From Protea cynaroides (Eukaryota; Streptophyta; Magnoliopsida; Proteales; Proteaceae): DNA of 64,000 nucleotides. The stretch lies in the NCBI GenBank assembly GCA_028583415.1, contig CM053265.1:33445294-33509293 (forward strand), read 5' to 3'. Below are positions 32,128-43,807 of the stretch, one piece after another. Numbering within the stretch: position 1 is the stretch's first letter; each line of letters opens with the position of its first letter. The translations under genes and the position numbers were made by a program. The notes below the pieces were generated by a model. The model ran no database searches. It worked only from the letters and a program-made list of their open reading frames with translations, and was not told where the DNA came from.

Positions 32128-34533
32128 CAGACAGAGTTTGAAAAGATCAAATCTTTGATGATTCCATCATACATGATTGAGTTGCGAAAACTTCTGGATA
32201 GGTATCCTACATCTGAACTGAATTCTTTCTGGTTAAAGAATCTCTTTCTAGTTGCTCTGGAAAAATTAGGAGATTCTCTAAAAGAAATACGGGGTTCTGG
32301 CGGCAACATGCTATTGGGTGGTGGTCCCGCTTATGGGGTCAAATCAATACGTTCTAAGAAGAAATATTTGAATATCAATCTCATCAATATCATCGATCTC
32401 ATAAGTTTCATACCAAATCCCATCAATCGAATCACTTTTTTGAGAAATACGAGACATCTAAGTCGTACAAGTAAAGAGATCTTTTCATTGATAAGAAAAA
32501 GAAAAAACGTGAACGGTGATTGGATTGATGATAAAATAGAATCATGGGTAGCGAACAGTGATTTGATTGATGATGAAGAAAGAGAATTCTTGGTTCAGTT
32601 CTCCACCTTAACGACAGAAAAAAGGATGGATCAAATTCTATTGAGTCGGACTCATAGTGATAATTTATCAGAGAATGACTCTGGTTATCAAATGATTGAA
32701 CAACCGGGATCCATTTACTTACGATACTTAGTAGACATTGATAAAAAGTATCTAATGAATTATGAGTTCAATAGATCCTGTTTAGTAGAAAGACGGATAT
32801 TCCTTACTCATTATCAGACAATCACTTATTCACAAACCTCGTGTGGGGCTAATAGTTTTCATTTCCCATCTCATGGAAAACCCTTTTCGCTCCGCTTAGC
32901 CCTATCCCCCTCTAGGGGTATTTTAGTGATAGGTTCTATAGGAACTGGACGATCCTATTTGGTCAAATACCTAGCGACAAACTTCTATGTTCCTTTCATT
33001 ACGGTATTTCCAAACAGGTTCCTAGATGGCAAGCCTAAAGGTTATTTTATTGATGATATCGATATTGATGATAGTGACGATATTGATGATAGTAACGATA
33101 TCGATGATGACCTTGATACGGAGCTGCTAACTATGACGAATGCGCTAAGTATGTATATGACGCCGAAAATAGACCGATTTGATATCACCCTTTAATTCGA
33201 ATTAGCAAAAGCAATGTCTCCTTGCATAATATGGATTCCTAACATTCATGATCTGTATGTAAATGAGTCAAATTACTTATCCCTCGGTCTATTAGTGATC
33301 TATCTCTCCAGGGATTGTGAAAGATGTTCCACTAGAAATATTCTTGTTATTGGTTCGACTCATATTCCCCAAAAAGTGGATCCCGCTCTAATAGCCCCGA
33401 ATAAATCAAATACATGCATTAAGATACGAAGGCTTCTTATTCCACAACAACGAAAGCACTTTTTCACTCTTTCATATACTAGGGGATTTCGCTTGGAAAA
33501 GAAAATGTTCCATACTAACGGATTCGGATCCATAACGATAAGTTCCAATGCACGAGATCTTGTAGCACTTACCAATGAGGCCCTATCAATTAGTATTACA
33601 CAGAAGAAATCAATTATAGACACTAATACATTAGATCCGCTCTTCATAGACTTGGGATTTGCGATCCCAGGCAAGATCGGTTCAGGATCATGGGATCCTT
33701 TTCTATCAGATAGGAAGGGTTGTTGCACAAAATGTACTTCTATGTAATTGCCCCATAGATCCTATATCTATCTATATGAAGAAGAAATCATGTAAGGAAG
33801 GGGATTCTTATTTGTACAAATGGTACTTCGAACTTGGAACACTTGGAACGAGCATGAGGAAATTAACGATACTTCTTTATCTTTTGAGTTGTTCTGCCGG
33901 ATCGGTCGCTCAAGATTTGGTCTCTACCCCGACCCAATGAAAAAAATTGGATCACTTCTTATGGATTCGTTGAGAATGATTCTGATCTAGTTCATGGCCT
34001 ATTAGAAGTAGAAGGCGTTCTGGTGGGGTCCTCATGGACAGAAAAAGATTGCAGTCAGTTTGATAATGATCTAGTGACATTGCTTCTTCGGTCTGAACCA
34101 AGGAATCCCTTAGATATGATCCCAAATGGATCTTGTTCTATCGTTGATCAGAGATTTCTATATGAAAAATACGAGTCGGAGTTGGAAGAAAGGGAAGGAG
34201 CCCTCGACCCGCAACAGATAGAGGAGGATTTATTCAATCACATAGTTTGGGCTCCTAGAATATGGCGCCCTTGTGGCAATCTATTTGATTGTATCGAAAG
34301 GCCCAATGAATTGGGGTTTCCCTATTGGGCTAGGTCATTTTGGGGCAAGCGGATCATTTATCACAAAGAGGATGAGCTTCAAGAGAATGATTCGGAGTTC
34401 TTGCAAAGTGGAACCATGCAGTACCAGACACGAGATAGATCTTCCAAAGAACAAGGCTTTTTTCGAATAAGCCAATTTATTTGGGACCCTACAGATCCAT
34501 TCTTTTCTCTATTCAAAGATCAGCCCTTTGTCT
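32128..34533 (+). pseudogene. ycf2: Plastid ycf2 fragment, nuclear copy B
   Basis: It has the same borders as copy A (starting ACAGACAGAGTT, ending CAGCCCTTTGTCT). It is better kept: about 346 codons are open from 32155 to a CAA-to-TAA stop at 33193. A second frame runs 33214-33747, and a third (34023 onward) runs through the ycf2 end into CT repeat, so its Ser/Leu tail is not ycf2. A loss of a few bases near 33648 differs from copy A. Both copies read YMTPKIDRFDITL and HDLYVNE, whereas the plastid sequence as I remember it has D at the HDL-D-VNE position. The two copies thus look like duplicates of one nuclear copy. Confidence 0.97.
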
Positions 34534-35704
34534 ACTTAGCTCTCTCTCTTTTTCCTTCTCCTTCTTTTTTATGTTTCTTTTTACTCTCTCTCTCTCACTT
34601 CCTCCCTCAAACTCTCTCTTTCTCTCTATCTCTCTCCCTTTATACTTCTTTCTCTCTACTTCTCTCTCTTTCTACTTCTCTCTCTCTATCTCTCTCTACT
34701 TTTCACTCGCTCAGTCACTTTTTACTTCTTACTCCCTTTCTCAACCTCTCTCTCTTTTCACTCTCTCTTTCTTCTCTCTCTCTCTTTCCCTCCCTCTATT
34801 TCTCTCTCTCTCAATCTACTTCTCTCTCTTTCTCTCTCTCTCACTCTCTTTTTCTCTCTCTTTTTACTTCTCCCTCTCTCTCTCTTTTCTTTTTCTAGTT
34901 CACTCTCTCTCTCTATCTCTTTACGTCTCTCTATTTTTCCCTCTCTCTCTCCTCTCTCTCTCTTTCTACAATCTCTCTTACTCTCTCTCCCTTTACTCCT
35001 CTCTCTCCTCTTACTTCGCTCTCTCTCTTTCTCTTTTTCCCTCTCTTTTTACTTCTCTCTCTATCTATCTCTCTCTCTCTCCCTCATTCTCTTCTCCCTC
35101 TTTCCCTCATTCTCTCTCTCTCTACTTAGCTCACTTTCTCTTTTTCTCTCTCCTTCTCTCTCTCTCTCTCTCCCTCTACTTAGCTCTCTTCCTCTTTTTC
35201 TTTCTCCTTCTTTTCTATGTTTCTTTTTACTTTCTCTCTCTCAGTCTCTCCCTCAGACTCTCTCTCTCTCTCTTTCTCGCTCTCTCTATCTCTCTCTCCC
35301 TTTTTACTTCTTTCTCTCTACTTCTCTCTCTCTTTCTACTTCTCTCTCTCTATCTCTCTCTACTTTTCACTCGCTCTGTCACTTTTTACTTCTTACTCCC
35401 TTTCTCAACCTCTCTCTCTTTTCACTCTATCTTTCTTCTCTCTCTCTTTCTCTCCCTCTATTTCTCTCTCTCAATCCACTTTTCTCTCTCTCTCTCTCTC
35501 TCTTCTCCTCTTCTTTCTCTTTCTCTCTCTCTCTCTTCTTCTCCCTCTCTTCCTTTCTACTTCCTTTCTCTCTTCTTTTGCATCTCTTTTTTTCCCTCCC
35601 CTCTCTCTCTTTCTCTCTCTCCCTTTACTCTTCTCTTTCTTTCTACTTCTCTCTCTCTCTTTCTCTTTTTCTTTCTCCCTCTCTTTTTTACTTCTCTCTC
35701 TATC
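34534..35704. repeat. CT-rich array, segment C
   Basis: About 1.2 kb. The module CTACTTAGCTCTC followed by TATGTTTCTTTTTAC, CTCAGACTCTC and TTTTCACTCGCTC occurs twice, starting near 34534 and 35183, about 650 bp apart, and matches the start of segment B. Confidence 0.92.
35700..35704. repeat. Left target-site duplication of solo LTR S2
   Basis: CTATC, repeated at 37961-37965. Confidence 0.85.
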
Positions 35705-36063
35705 TGTAAGACCCGTATCAAGCTAACCCGGTCTTACCACCTTGTACCAGGTCTACCCATCATGGTCGAGCCAAATGGATCAAGTGCGTGAGGGAGATTA
35801 CGATCCCAGGTATTAAACTGACCCAAAAATACTAAAAATAGGGGGAGGGTCGCGTACCAACAAGGTAGGGTCGGACCCCCAGTATAAAAGTCAGACCCTG
35901 AGTTTTTAACCGGGGGTCGGACATTTTAGAACCAGGGGTTGACGGGATCTCCGACCCCCTCATCGACCCTCAGTCTGCCGACAGAAACCGTGATTTGGAA
36001 ACTTTCCAAATTTCAATGGGATTCTTTCTTAATCTCAGTGGGACTTATTTTTGGAGTTTCTAC

Positions 36064-36074
36064 TTTATAAATAG
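36064..36074 (+). promoter_or_regulatory. TATA box in S2
   Basis: TTTATAAATAG about 360 bp into the LTR, followed by GACGTCCC and a pyrimidine-rich start region. Confidence 0.6.
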
Positions 36075-37558
36075 GACGTCCCTAAGCCTCTTTCACTCCT
36101 TTTAGAACCCTAATTGAATTGAGAGAAAGAGAAGAGAAGGAAAGTGAAGAAGAAGATCAAAGAGAAGGCTTCAGAGAGACAAGCCTAATTCTCAGGTATG
36201 GGTACTATCTCCATATCTCCATGTAATAATACAGACCTTAGAATGGATAGTGAAGAGGGAATGATCTATGAGAAACCCAAATCATCCATCCGTGGGTAGG
36301 TTTTCATGGAAAACCATGGGAAAATCATAAGAACCATATAGGTGAATGAACTACGGTTCTAGACCATAGAACATGTGTGGAATGGATTGTAGAAGCAAGC
36401 CATAGGACCCCAAACATGAAGGAATGGACCGAAGGATGAAAATTTGATGAAACTCACAGGGGGTCGCACGGGGGGACGATGGCCAATCGACCCTACCAGA
36501 CCCTAACAATCGACCCCCAGTGTTTCGGAAGTCTAGACTATGGGTGGTCTTACCCAGGGTCGATGGAACCTCCGACCCTGGCATCGACCCCAGTTAACAG
36601 CATGCTTTTTAAAGTCCGAATTAATTCTAATTAAATTCTATCGACTTGATTAGGTCTTCTAGTGTTATAATATCGATATATAGTTGATTCTTAAAGCTTG
36701 AAAGAGGACCTACGATCAAGTAAATGTGAGGGAACAAGACCTAATCTAATTGGTTAATAATAAACTGTTTTACTCTTGATTACAATGCCACGATTGATTT
36801 TATGCGTGTATGTTTGTTATGTGCATTCAACATGTCATCCAATATTTCTATTATTACTGTTCATGCATATTTAATTATTGTTAATAACATGATGATGATG
36901 ATGATGATAGGAATAGGCATGTGGATGTATGTATGTGGTTGTTGTGCTTGATGCGAGCAAGTATCAGGGGGAGGTGTCATAGGCGGGGCCTCAGTACTCT
37001 AGCTCTACCTCTAACTCAAGTCTTTTCCACTGACATCGTCTTATCACCATTATCTTAGCAGAACTATTACGTCGTAGGGTATGAGGGGAAGTGGTTTCGG
37101 ACCGTGTAGTCTCTGACTCTGTCGGGGGGCTTTAGCCCTATCTCTATGGACGTATTGATGGATGCTGGGGTGAGGCCTTGGATACACTGATTGGCATTAG
37201 GATTGGTTAGTTGCGAGCCTAGTTTGCGAGCCCTCGCCGGTAGGGGCTTACGTGTTGGTATGGGCAACTGGTACAGCAATAAACGTGACCTTTCCGTGTA
37301 CATTGTCTATGGTGGGTGCATGTGGGTCGACAATAAACGTTACCTTTGGGCGGCTTCACACACTCGTGTATAGAGGTGCGGCGTCAATAAACGTGACCTT
37401 TGGCCACCAATCCTTTCTATAGCACATTGCAAACTTATTACCAGACCAAAGATATGAATTGAGTGCATGCATATGTATATTGCATTGTTTTGTTTGCTCA
37501 CTGAGCCATGATGTGTGCTCACCCTCTCGACGTCGAATATTTTTAGTTGATGATGCAG

Positions 37559-37680
37559 GTACTACAGTTGAAGATTATATGAATGCTCCGGTGTATGCGC
37601 AAGTTGCTGTAATCGAAGCTGAAGACTTGGAGGATACGCATGACCCCTCATGCGAGTGCAACTCATGCGTATTCTATTAG
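37559..37680 (+). other. Conserved 122-bp LTR block (S2 copy)
   Basis: It reads TTVEDYMNAPVYAQVAVIEA and ends PSCECNSCVFY, TAG at 37678-37680. It is preceded by an intact acceptor-like GATGATGCAG, and the upstream frame is open back to 37459. Confidence 0.45.
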
Positions 37681-37960
37681 AATTTTATTTGAATTTATAA
37701 AAGGATGTAATTGATATTTTATTTATTTATGTCTTAGTCGATACAACAATAACTTGATATTTTAATTATGATTATTACATTTAGAGTTCTCAGTTCATTT
37801 ACTATAAGACTTCCGCTATTGTGTATTTATTCTGATTATGGTTGTGGATGTGCATGGTTTTATTTTTAAAGGATACCGGCTATTAGAGATCCTGGTTGAA
37901 CAGTTGGTTTATTAGCGGTTCATCACACAGTTCTGAATGGTGTGGAATTGGGGTGTGACG

Positions 37961-37965
37961 CTATC
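37961..37965. repeat. Right target-site duplication of S2
   Basis: CTATC, identical to 35700-35704. Confidence 0.85.
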
Positions 37966-38939
37966 TATCTCTCTCTCTCTCCCTCATTCTCTTCTCTCTC
38001 TTTCCCTCATTATCTCTTTCTCAACTTAGCTCACTTTCTCTTTCTCTCTCTCCTACTCTCTCTCCCTATTTCTACTACTCTCTCACTCTCCCTCTCCCAC
38101 TCTCTCTCTCTACTTAGCTCTCTTTCTCTTTCTCTCTCTCTTTTTTCTCTCTTTTTACTCCCTTTCTCTCTCTCTCTCTTTTTTCTATCTCTCCCTCTCT
38201 CTCTCTGCCTCTCTCTTTCTACTTCTCGCTCTCTACCTCTCCTTCTCTCTCTCTACTTCTTACCCTCTATCTCTCCCTTTCATCTTCTCTCTCTCTCATA
38301 CTCTGCTTCCCTCTCTCTCACTTTCTATGTCGTTCTTTTCTACTCTCTCTCTTTCTCCCCTCTTTTTCTACTTCTCTATCTATCTAACTCTCTTTCTCTC
38401 TATCAACTTCTCTCCCTCTCTCTCTCCCACTTTCATCTTCTCTCTCTCTCTCTCACTCTCAACTTCTCTCTCTCTCTCTCTTACATTCTACGTCCCTCTT
38501 TTTCCCTCTCTCTCTCTCCCACTTTCGTCTTCGCTCTCTCTCACTTTCATCTTCTCTCTCTCTCTCTCTCTCACTCTCTGCTTCTCCCTCTCTTACTTTC
38601 TACATCCCTCTTTCTCTACTTCTCTCTCTCTCACTCTTCTTTCTCTACCACTCTCTTTCTACTTCTTTCTCTCTCTTTTTACTTCTCCCTCTCTCTCTCT
38701 TTTCTCTTCCAACATCACATTCTCTCTCTCAGTCTCTCTATCCTCTCTCTATTTTTCCCTCTCTCTCAACTCTCTCTCTCTCTCTCACCCTTTCCCCTTC
38801 TCTCCCTCTTTCTACTTCTATCTCTCTCTTTCTCTTTCTCCCTCTCTTTTTAGTTATCTCTCCTCTCTTTCTACTTCTCTCTCTCTACCTCTCTCTCCTT
38901 ATACTTCTTTCTCTCTTTCTAGTTCTCTTCTCTCTCTAT

Positions 38940-38990
<51 letters not shown>

Positions 38991-41179
38991 TCTTAATATA
39001 TATATGTCTCTCTCTCTCACACTATCTCTTACTACATCTCTCTCTCGCTCTTTATCTCGTTCTACTTCTTTTTTCTCTCTCTTTCTATTTCTCCCTTTGT
39101 TCCTTTCTCTCTCTATTTCTCTATATCTCTCTCCTTCTACTTCTCTTTCCCTCTCACTCTCTCTCACTCTCTCCCTCTCTCTTTCTCACTCTCCCTCCAT
39201 CTCTCTTAATATATATATGTCTCTCTTTTACACTCTCCCTTTCTACATCTCTCTCTCTTTCTCATTCTCCCTCCATCTCTCTTAATATATATATGTCTCT
39301 CTCTTACACTCTCCATTTCTACATCTCTCCCTCTTTCTACTTCTTTCTTTCTCTCTCTTTCTATTTTTCCCTTTGTTCTTTTCTCTCCCCATTTCTCTAT
39401 ATCTCTCTCTTTCTACTTATCTTCCTCTCTCTCCCTCTCTTTCATTTTCCCTCTCTCTCTCTCTCTCTTTTAGTCTCCCTCTCTAACTAGTCTCTCTCTC
39501 TTGGTCTCATTTTCTCTCTCTTTCTACTTCTCACCTTTTATCTCTCCTCTCTCTCTCTCTCTTTTTTTGCTCACCCTTTCTCTCTCTCCCCTTTCCCTTT
39601 CTCTCTCTCTTTCTCTTTATCCCTCACTTTTCTAGTTCTCTCACTCTCTCCTCTCTTTCTACTACTCTCTCTCTATCTCTTTCTCTCCCTCATTCTCTCT
39701 CTCCCCTCTCTCTGTCTCACTCTATCTCCTTCTCTCTCTCTTTATACTCTTTCTCTCTCTCTTTCTAGTTTGCTTCCCTCTCTATATATATCTCTCTCCC
39801 TCTCTCTCTCTCCCTCTTTTTCTCTCTCCATCTCTCTGTATATATATAGGTCTCTCTCTTACACTCTCTCTTTCTACATCTCTATCTCTCTCTCTACTTC
39901 TTTCTTTCTCTTTCTTTCTCTTTCTCTCTTTGTTCCTTTCTCTCTCTATTTCTCTATATCTCTCTTTCTACCTCTCTCTCTCCTCTCTCTCTATAATTTT
40001 GTCTCTCTCTAACTACTCTCTCTATCTCTCACTCTTTCTCTCTCTTTCTACTTCTCTCCTCTCTCTCTCTCTACTTTTTCCCCTCTCTCTTTCTCTCTAC
40101 TCCTCTCTCTCTTTCTCTCATTATTTTTCTACTTCTCACGTTCTTTCTCTCTCCCTCTCTCTTTTTCTACTTCTCTCTCTCTTTAATTCTCTTTCTCTCT
40201 CTCACTATTTACTTCTCTCACTTCTCCCTCCCTTTCAACTTATCGCCCTCTCTTTCCACTTCCCTCTCTCCTTCTCTCTCTATCTTTCTACTATTCTCTT
40301 TTTCTCTTCCTACGCTCTCTTTCTACTTCTCTCTCTTTCTCTCTCTCTCTTTACCACTCTCTCTACTTCTCTCTCTTCTCCCTCTCTTTTTACTTCTCTC
40401 CCTCTCTTTCTACTTCTCTTTCTCCATCCCTCTCTTTCTTTCTACTTCTCTCTTTCTCTCTTTCTATGTCTCTCCTTCTACGTCTCTCATTCTACTTTCT
40501 CTCTCTCCTTTCTCTCTCTACATCTCTCTCTCTCTCTCTTTCTACTCTCCCTATATCTCTCTCTCGCACTCCCTTTCTCCTTCTCTTTCTACCTCTCTCT
40601 CTTTATCTATCTACTTCTCTCTCTTTCTCTCACTCTCTCTCTCCGTCTCTCTTTGTTTCTACATCATTCTCTCTACTTATCTCTCTCCCTCTCAATCTCT
40701 CTTTTTTTCTCCCTCTCTCTATTTCAACTTCTCTATCTTTCTTTCTCTCTCTCCTTCTCTGTCACTCTCTCTCTTTCTCTTTCTACTTCTCTTACTCTCT
40801 CACTCCCTACTTTTCTCTCTCACTCTCTCTTTCAACTTATCTCTCTCTTTCACCCTTTCTCCCTTTCTTTCCCTCCCTCTCTCTCTACTTCTCTCTATCT
40901 CTCTCATTCTTTCTCTCATACATACTCTCTCTTTCTCTCTTTCCCTTTCAACTTATCTCTCCGTCTCACTCTCTACTTCTCTCTCTCTTTTTCTCTATCA
41001 TTATCTCTCTTTCTCTCTCTCTATCTATCTCTACTAAGCTCATTTTCTACTTCCCTCTCCTTCTACTCTCTCCCACTTTCTAAAACTCACTCCCTGTTCT
41101 CTCTCTCTCTACATAGCACTCTTTTTCTTTCTCTCTCTCCTTCTCTATCTCGCTTTCTACTTTCTTTGACACACACACA

Positions 41180-41211
<32 letters not shown>

Positions 41212-41446
41212 ACTTCTCTCTCACTCTTTCTCTCCCACTTTTCTCTCGCTCTCTCTCTTTCTATTGTCACTCTCTTTCTCTACCTCTCTCTCTCACTTTT
41301 CACTCTCTTTTTTCTGTCTCTCCCTCCCTCTGTTTCTCTCTCTCTCTTTTTACTTCCCTCTCTCTCTCTCACCTCACTTTCTACTTCTCTCTCTTTCTCA
41401 CACCCTACTCTCTCTCTACCTCACTCTTTCTACTTTTCTCTCTACC
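37966..41446. repeat. CT-rich array, segment D
   Basis: About 3.5 kb, continuing the array across S2. It holds at least four units around short TA islands (near 38994, 39210, 39284, 39838), each followed by the same CT text (CTTTCTACATCTCTC, then TTTGTTC and CTATTTCTCTATATCTC). That text also follows the TA islands of segments A and F. A (CA)n run of about 12 bp lies near 41170. No genes. Confidence 0.94.
41442..41446. repeat. Left target-site duplication of solo LTR S3
   Basis: CTACC, repeated at 43808-43812. Confidence 0.85.
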
Positions 41447-41807
41447 TGTAAGACCCACACGCCACGAACCTGGTCTAACCTTACATATCGTGTCGTGACC
41501 CATCTACATATCATGGTCGAGCCAAGTGGACCAAGTGTGTGAAGAAACCCAAGACCCAGTATGAAAATTTACTCAAAAATAATCAAAATGAGGGTAGGGT
41601 CGCAGGTTTTAACAGGCAGGTCCGACCCCCCCATCGACCCGTGACCAAGGGTCGCAGGGGGTCTATGAACTGTCCGACCCCCAATCGATCCCCCCATCGA
41701 CCCCGGATAATCGAGAAAAATAGCACGAACCGAAAATTAGGAAACCTTCCTAATTTCAATTGGAACCTTTCCTAAACTCAATGGGACTTATTTTGGGAGG
41801 TTTTACT

Positions 41808-41817
41808 CTATAAATAG
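41808..41817 (+). promoter_or_regulatory. TATA box in S3
   Basis: CTATAAATAG at the standard LTR offset, followed by GAACGTCCC and the CTCTTTCACTCC start region. Confidence 0.65.
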
Positions 41818-43409
41818 AACGTCCCTAAGCCTCTTTCACTCCTTTTACAACCCTAATTGGGTTGAGAGAAAAAGAAGAGAAGGAAGAGAAGGGGAAGAGA
41901 AAGAGAATTGAAGAAAAAGACCAAGGAGGAGGAAATTCAGAGGAAACTCTGAATCTCAGCAAACCTAATGTATGAATACATTCCCCATGATTTATTTAAG
42001 ACCTTAGAATGGTTTATGAAGAGGGTATGACTTAGAAGAAACCCAAATCACCCATCCCTGGTTAGGTTTCAATGGAAACCATGGAGGAGATCATTGAAAC
42101 CATGTAGGTGAATAAAGAATAGTTTTAAATCATAAAATATGTATGGAATGGACTATAGAAGCAAGCCATAGGACGCCAAACATGAATGGATGGATGAAAT
42201 TTGATATTTTTAACTTAAACCATGGGAGGTCGCACCTAGGGTCGATGGAACCTCCGACCCAAGCATCGACCCCCAGCATCCAGGAAGTTCAGGAAAGGAG
42301 GGGTAGCACCTAGGGTTGATGAAACCTCCGACCCTAGACATCGACCCCCAGTTAACAATAAGCTGTAAAAATTAGAATAAATTATAATTAAATTATATCG
42401 ACTTTGTTAGGTCTTCTAGCAATATAATATTGATATAAAAGTGATTCTTAAGGCTTGGAAAGAGGATCTATAAACAAGCAAAGGTGAGGGAACATGACCT
42501 AAACTAATTGGTTAATAATAAACTGTTTTTTTTCTTAAGTCCAATACCATGATTGTGATATGCGTGTATGCTTGTAATGTGCATTCAACATGTCATCCAA
42601 TATTTCTATTATTACTGTTCATGCATATTTAAATTATTGATTATAACATGATGATGTTGATGATGATAGGAATAGGCATGTGAATGTTTGTGTTTGGCTG
42701 GTGTACATGGTGCGGGTAGGGATGGTATCAATTGGTACTTCGATGCCGTTCTCATTGGGGTATATTGTGCCATGGTCTATTCAAGTCATGTCCACTAAGC
42801 AAGTGTTAGTGTGCTTGATGCAAGTGGAGCATCAGGGGGAGGACGTGACATTGTGGTTCAGCCTGGTCACCAGGCTTTAGCTCTATCTCTACTCAAGTCT
42901 TGTCCACTAACATCATCGTATCGCCATTACCTTAGCGGAACTAATATGTCGTAGGGCATCAGGGGGGGACATGGCATTGTGGTTCAGCCTGGTCACTAGA
43001 CCCTAGCTCTATCTCTATGGATGTATTGAGGGATGCTGGGGTGAGGCCTTGGATACATTGTTTGTCATTAGGGTTAGTTAGTTGCGAGCCCAGTTTGCAA
43101 GCCCTCGCCAACAGGGGCTTACGTGTTGGTATGGGCAACCGGTGCAGCCATGCCGTTTTCATGGGGTGTATATTGTCCATGGTGGGTGCATGTGGGGCGA
43201 CAGTGCCGTTTTCATTGGGCGTTTCCACATACTCGTGTATAGAGGTGCGGCGGCCACCTATCCTTTCTATAGCACATTGCAAACTTTAAACCAGACCAAA
43301 GATATGAATTGATTGCATGCATATGTATTGTTGCATTGTTTTGTTTGCTCACTGAGCCGTGATGTGTACTCACCCTTTCGAATTCGAATACTTTTAGTTG
43401 ATGAGGCAG

Positions 43410-43531
43410 GTACCACCGTTTAAGATTATATGAACACTCTTGTGTACGGGCATGTGACGACAATGGAAGCTGAAAACTTAATGGATATGCATGACCCTTC
43501 ATGCGAGTGTAACTCATGCGTATTCGATTAG
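43410..43531 (+). other. Conserved 122-bp LTR block (S3 copy)
   Basis: Same length; it ends PSCECNSCVFD with TAG at 43529-43531. One in-frame TAA (in TTV-stop-DYMN) breaks it. The acceptor-like GAGGCAG is kept. Confidence 0.4.
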
Positions 43532-43807
43532 ATTTTGTTTAATTTTATTAAGGACATGTAATTGATATTTATTTAATTATGTCTCAGTTGATTTATCAAT
43601 AATTTGATATTTATTTATGGTTATCACAATTAGATTCTCAATTCATTTACTATAAGATTTCTGCTATTTACCTTATTACCTCTGATTAATGTGGAATGTA
43701 TTTTGGTTTATCATATGTGGGATAGCCTATTCGAGATCCTGGTTGAACCGTTAGTTTATTGACGGTTCATCACACCGTTCCGAATGGTGCAGAATTGGGG
43801 TGTGACA

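Larger units (their letters stand above)
35705..37960 (+). mobile_element. S2: solo LTR in the CT array (2256 bp)
   Basis: TGTAAGACCC to GTGTGACG (final A changed to G), with a perfect 5-bp duplication CTATC. There is no internal region, so it is a solo LTR left by LTR-LTR recombination. It has a good TATA box (36064-36074), a purine-rich leader (about 36118-36180), a GAT microsatellite (about 36890-36910), and three cassettes (about 37277, 37331, 37387). The first cassette site near 36980 is empty, unlike in other LTRs. Confidence 0.95.
41447..43807 (+). mobile_element. S3: solo LTR in the CT array (2361 bp), divergent
   Basis: TGTAAGACCC to GTGTGACA with a perfect 5-bp duplication CTACC. 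It is the longest and most divergent LTR here. It carries the best TATA box (CTATAAATAG, 41808-41817). Where the other LTRs have AATAAACGTTAACCTTTG cassettes, it has TGCCGTTTTCATTGGG-type cassettes (about 42743, 43149, 43203). The last cassette site, before GGCCACC near 43250, is empty. An extra stretch near 42700-42860 repeats the segment CAGGGGGAGGACGTGAC / CAGCCTGGTCAC. Confidence 0.95.

Noticed and set aside
27466..34533. Plastid contamination or misassembly as the source of ycf2
   Set aside because: Both copies are mutated, in different ways, and joined to CT array on both sides at the same two points. An assembly artefact in the copy number still cannot be excluded without reads.
34023..34898. 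Frame that joins ycf2 to a Ser/Leu-rich tail
   Set aside because: The tail begins at the ycf2/CT junction near 34533 and is array translation.
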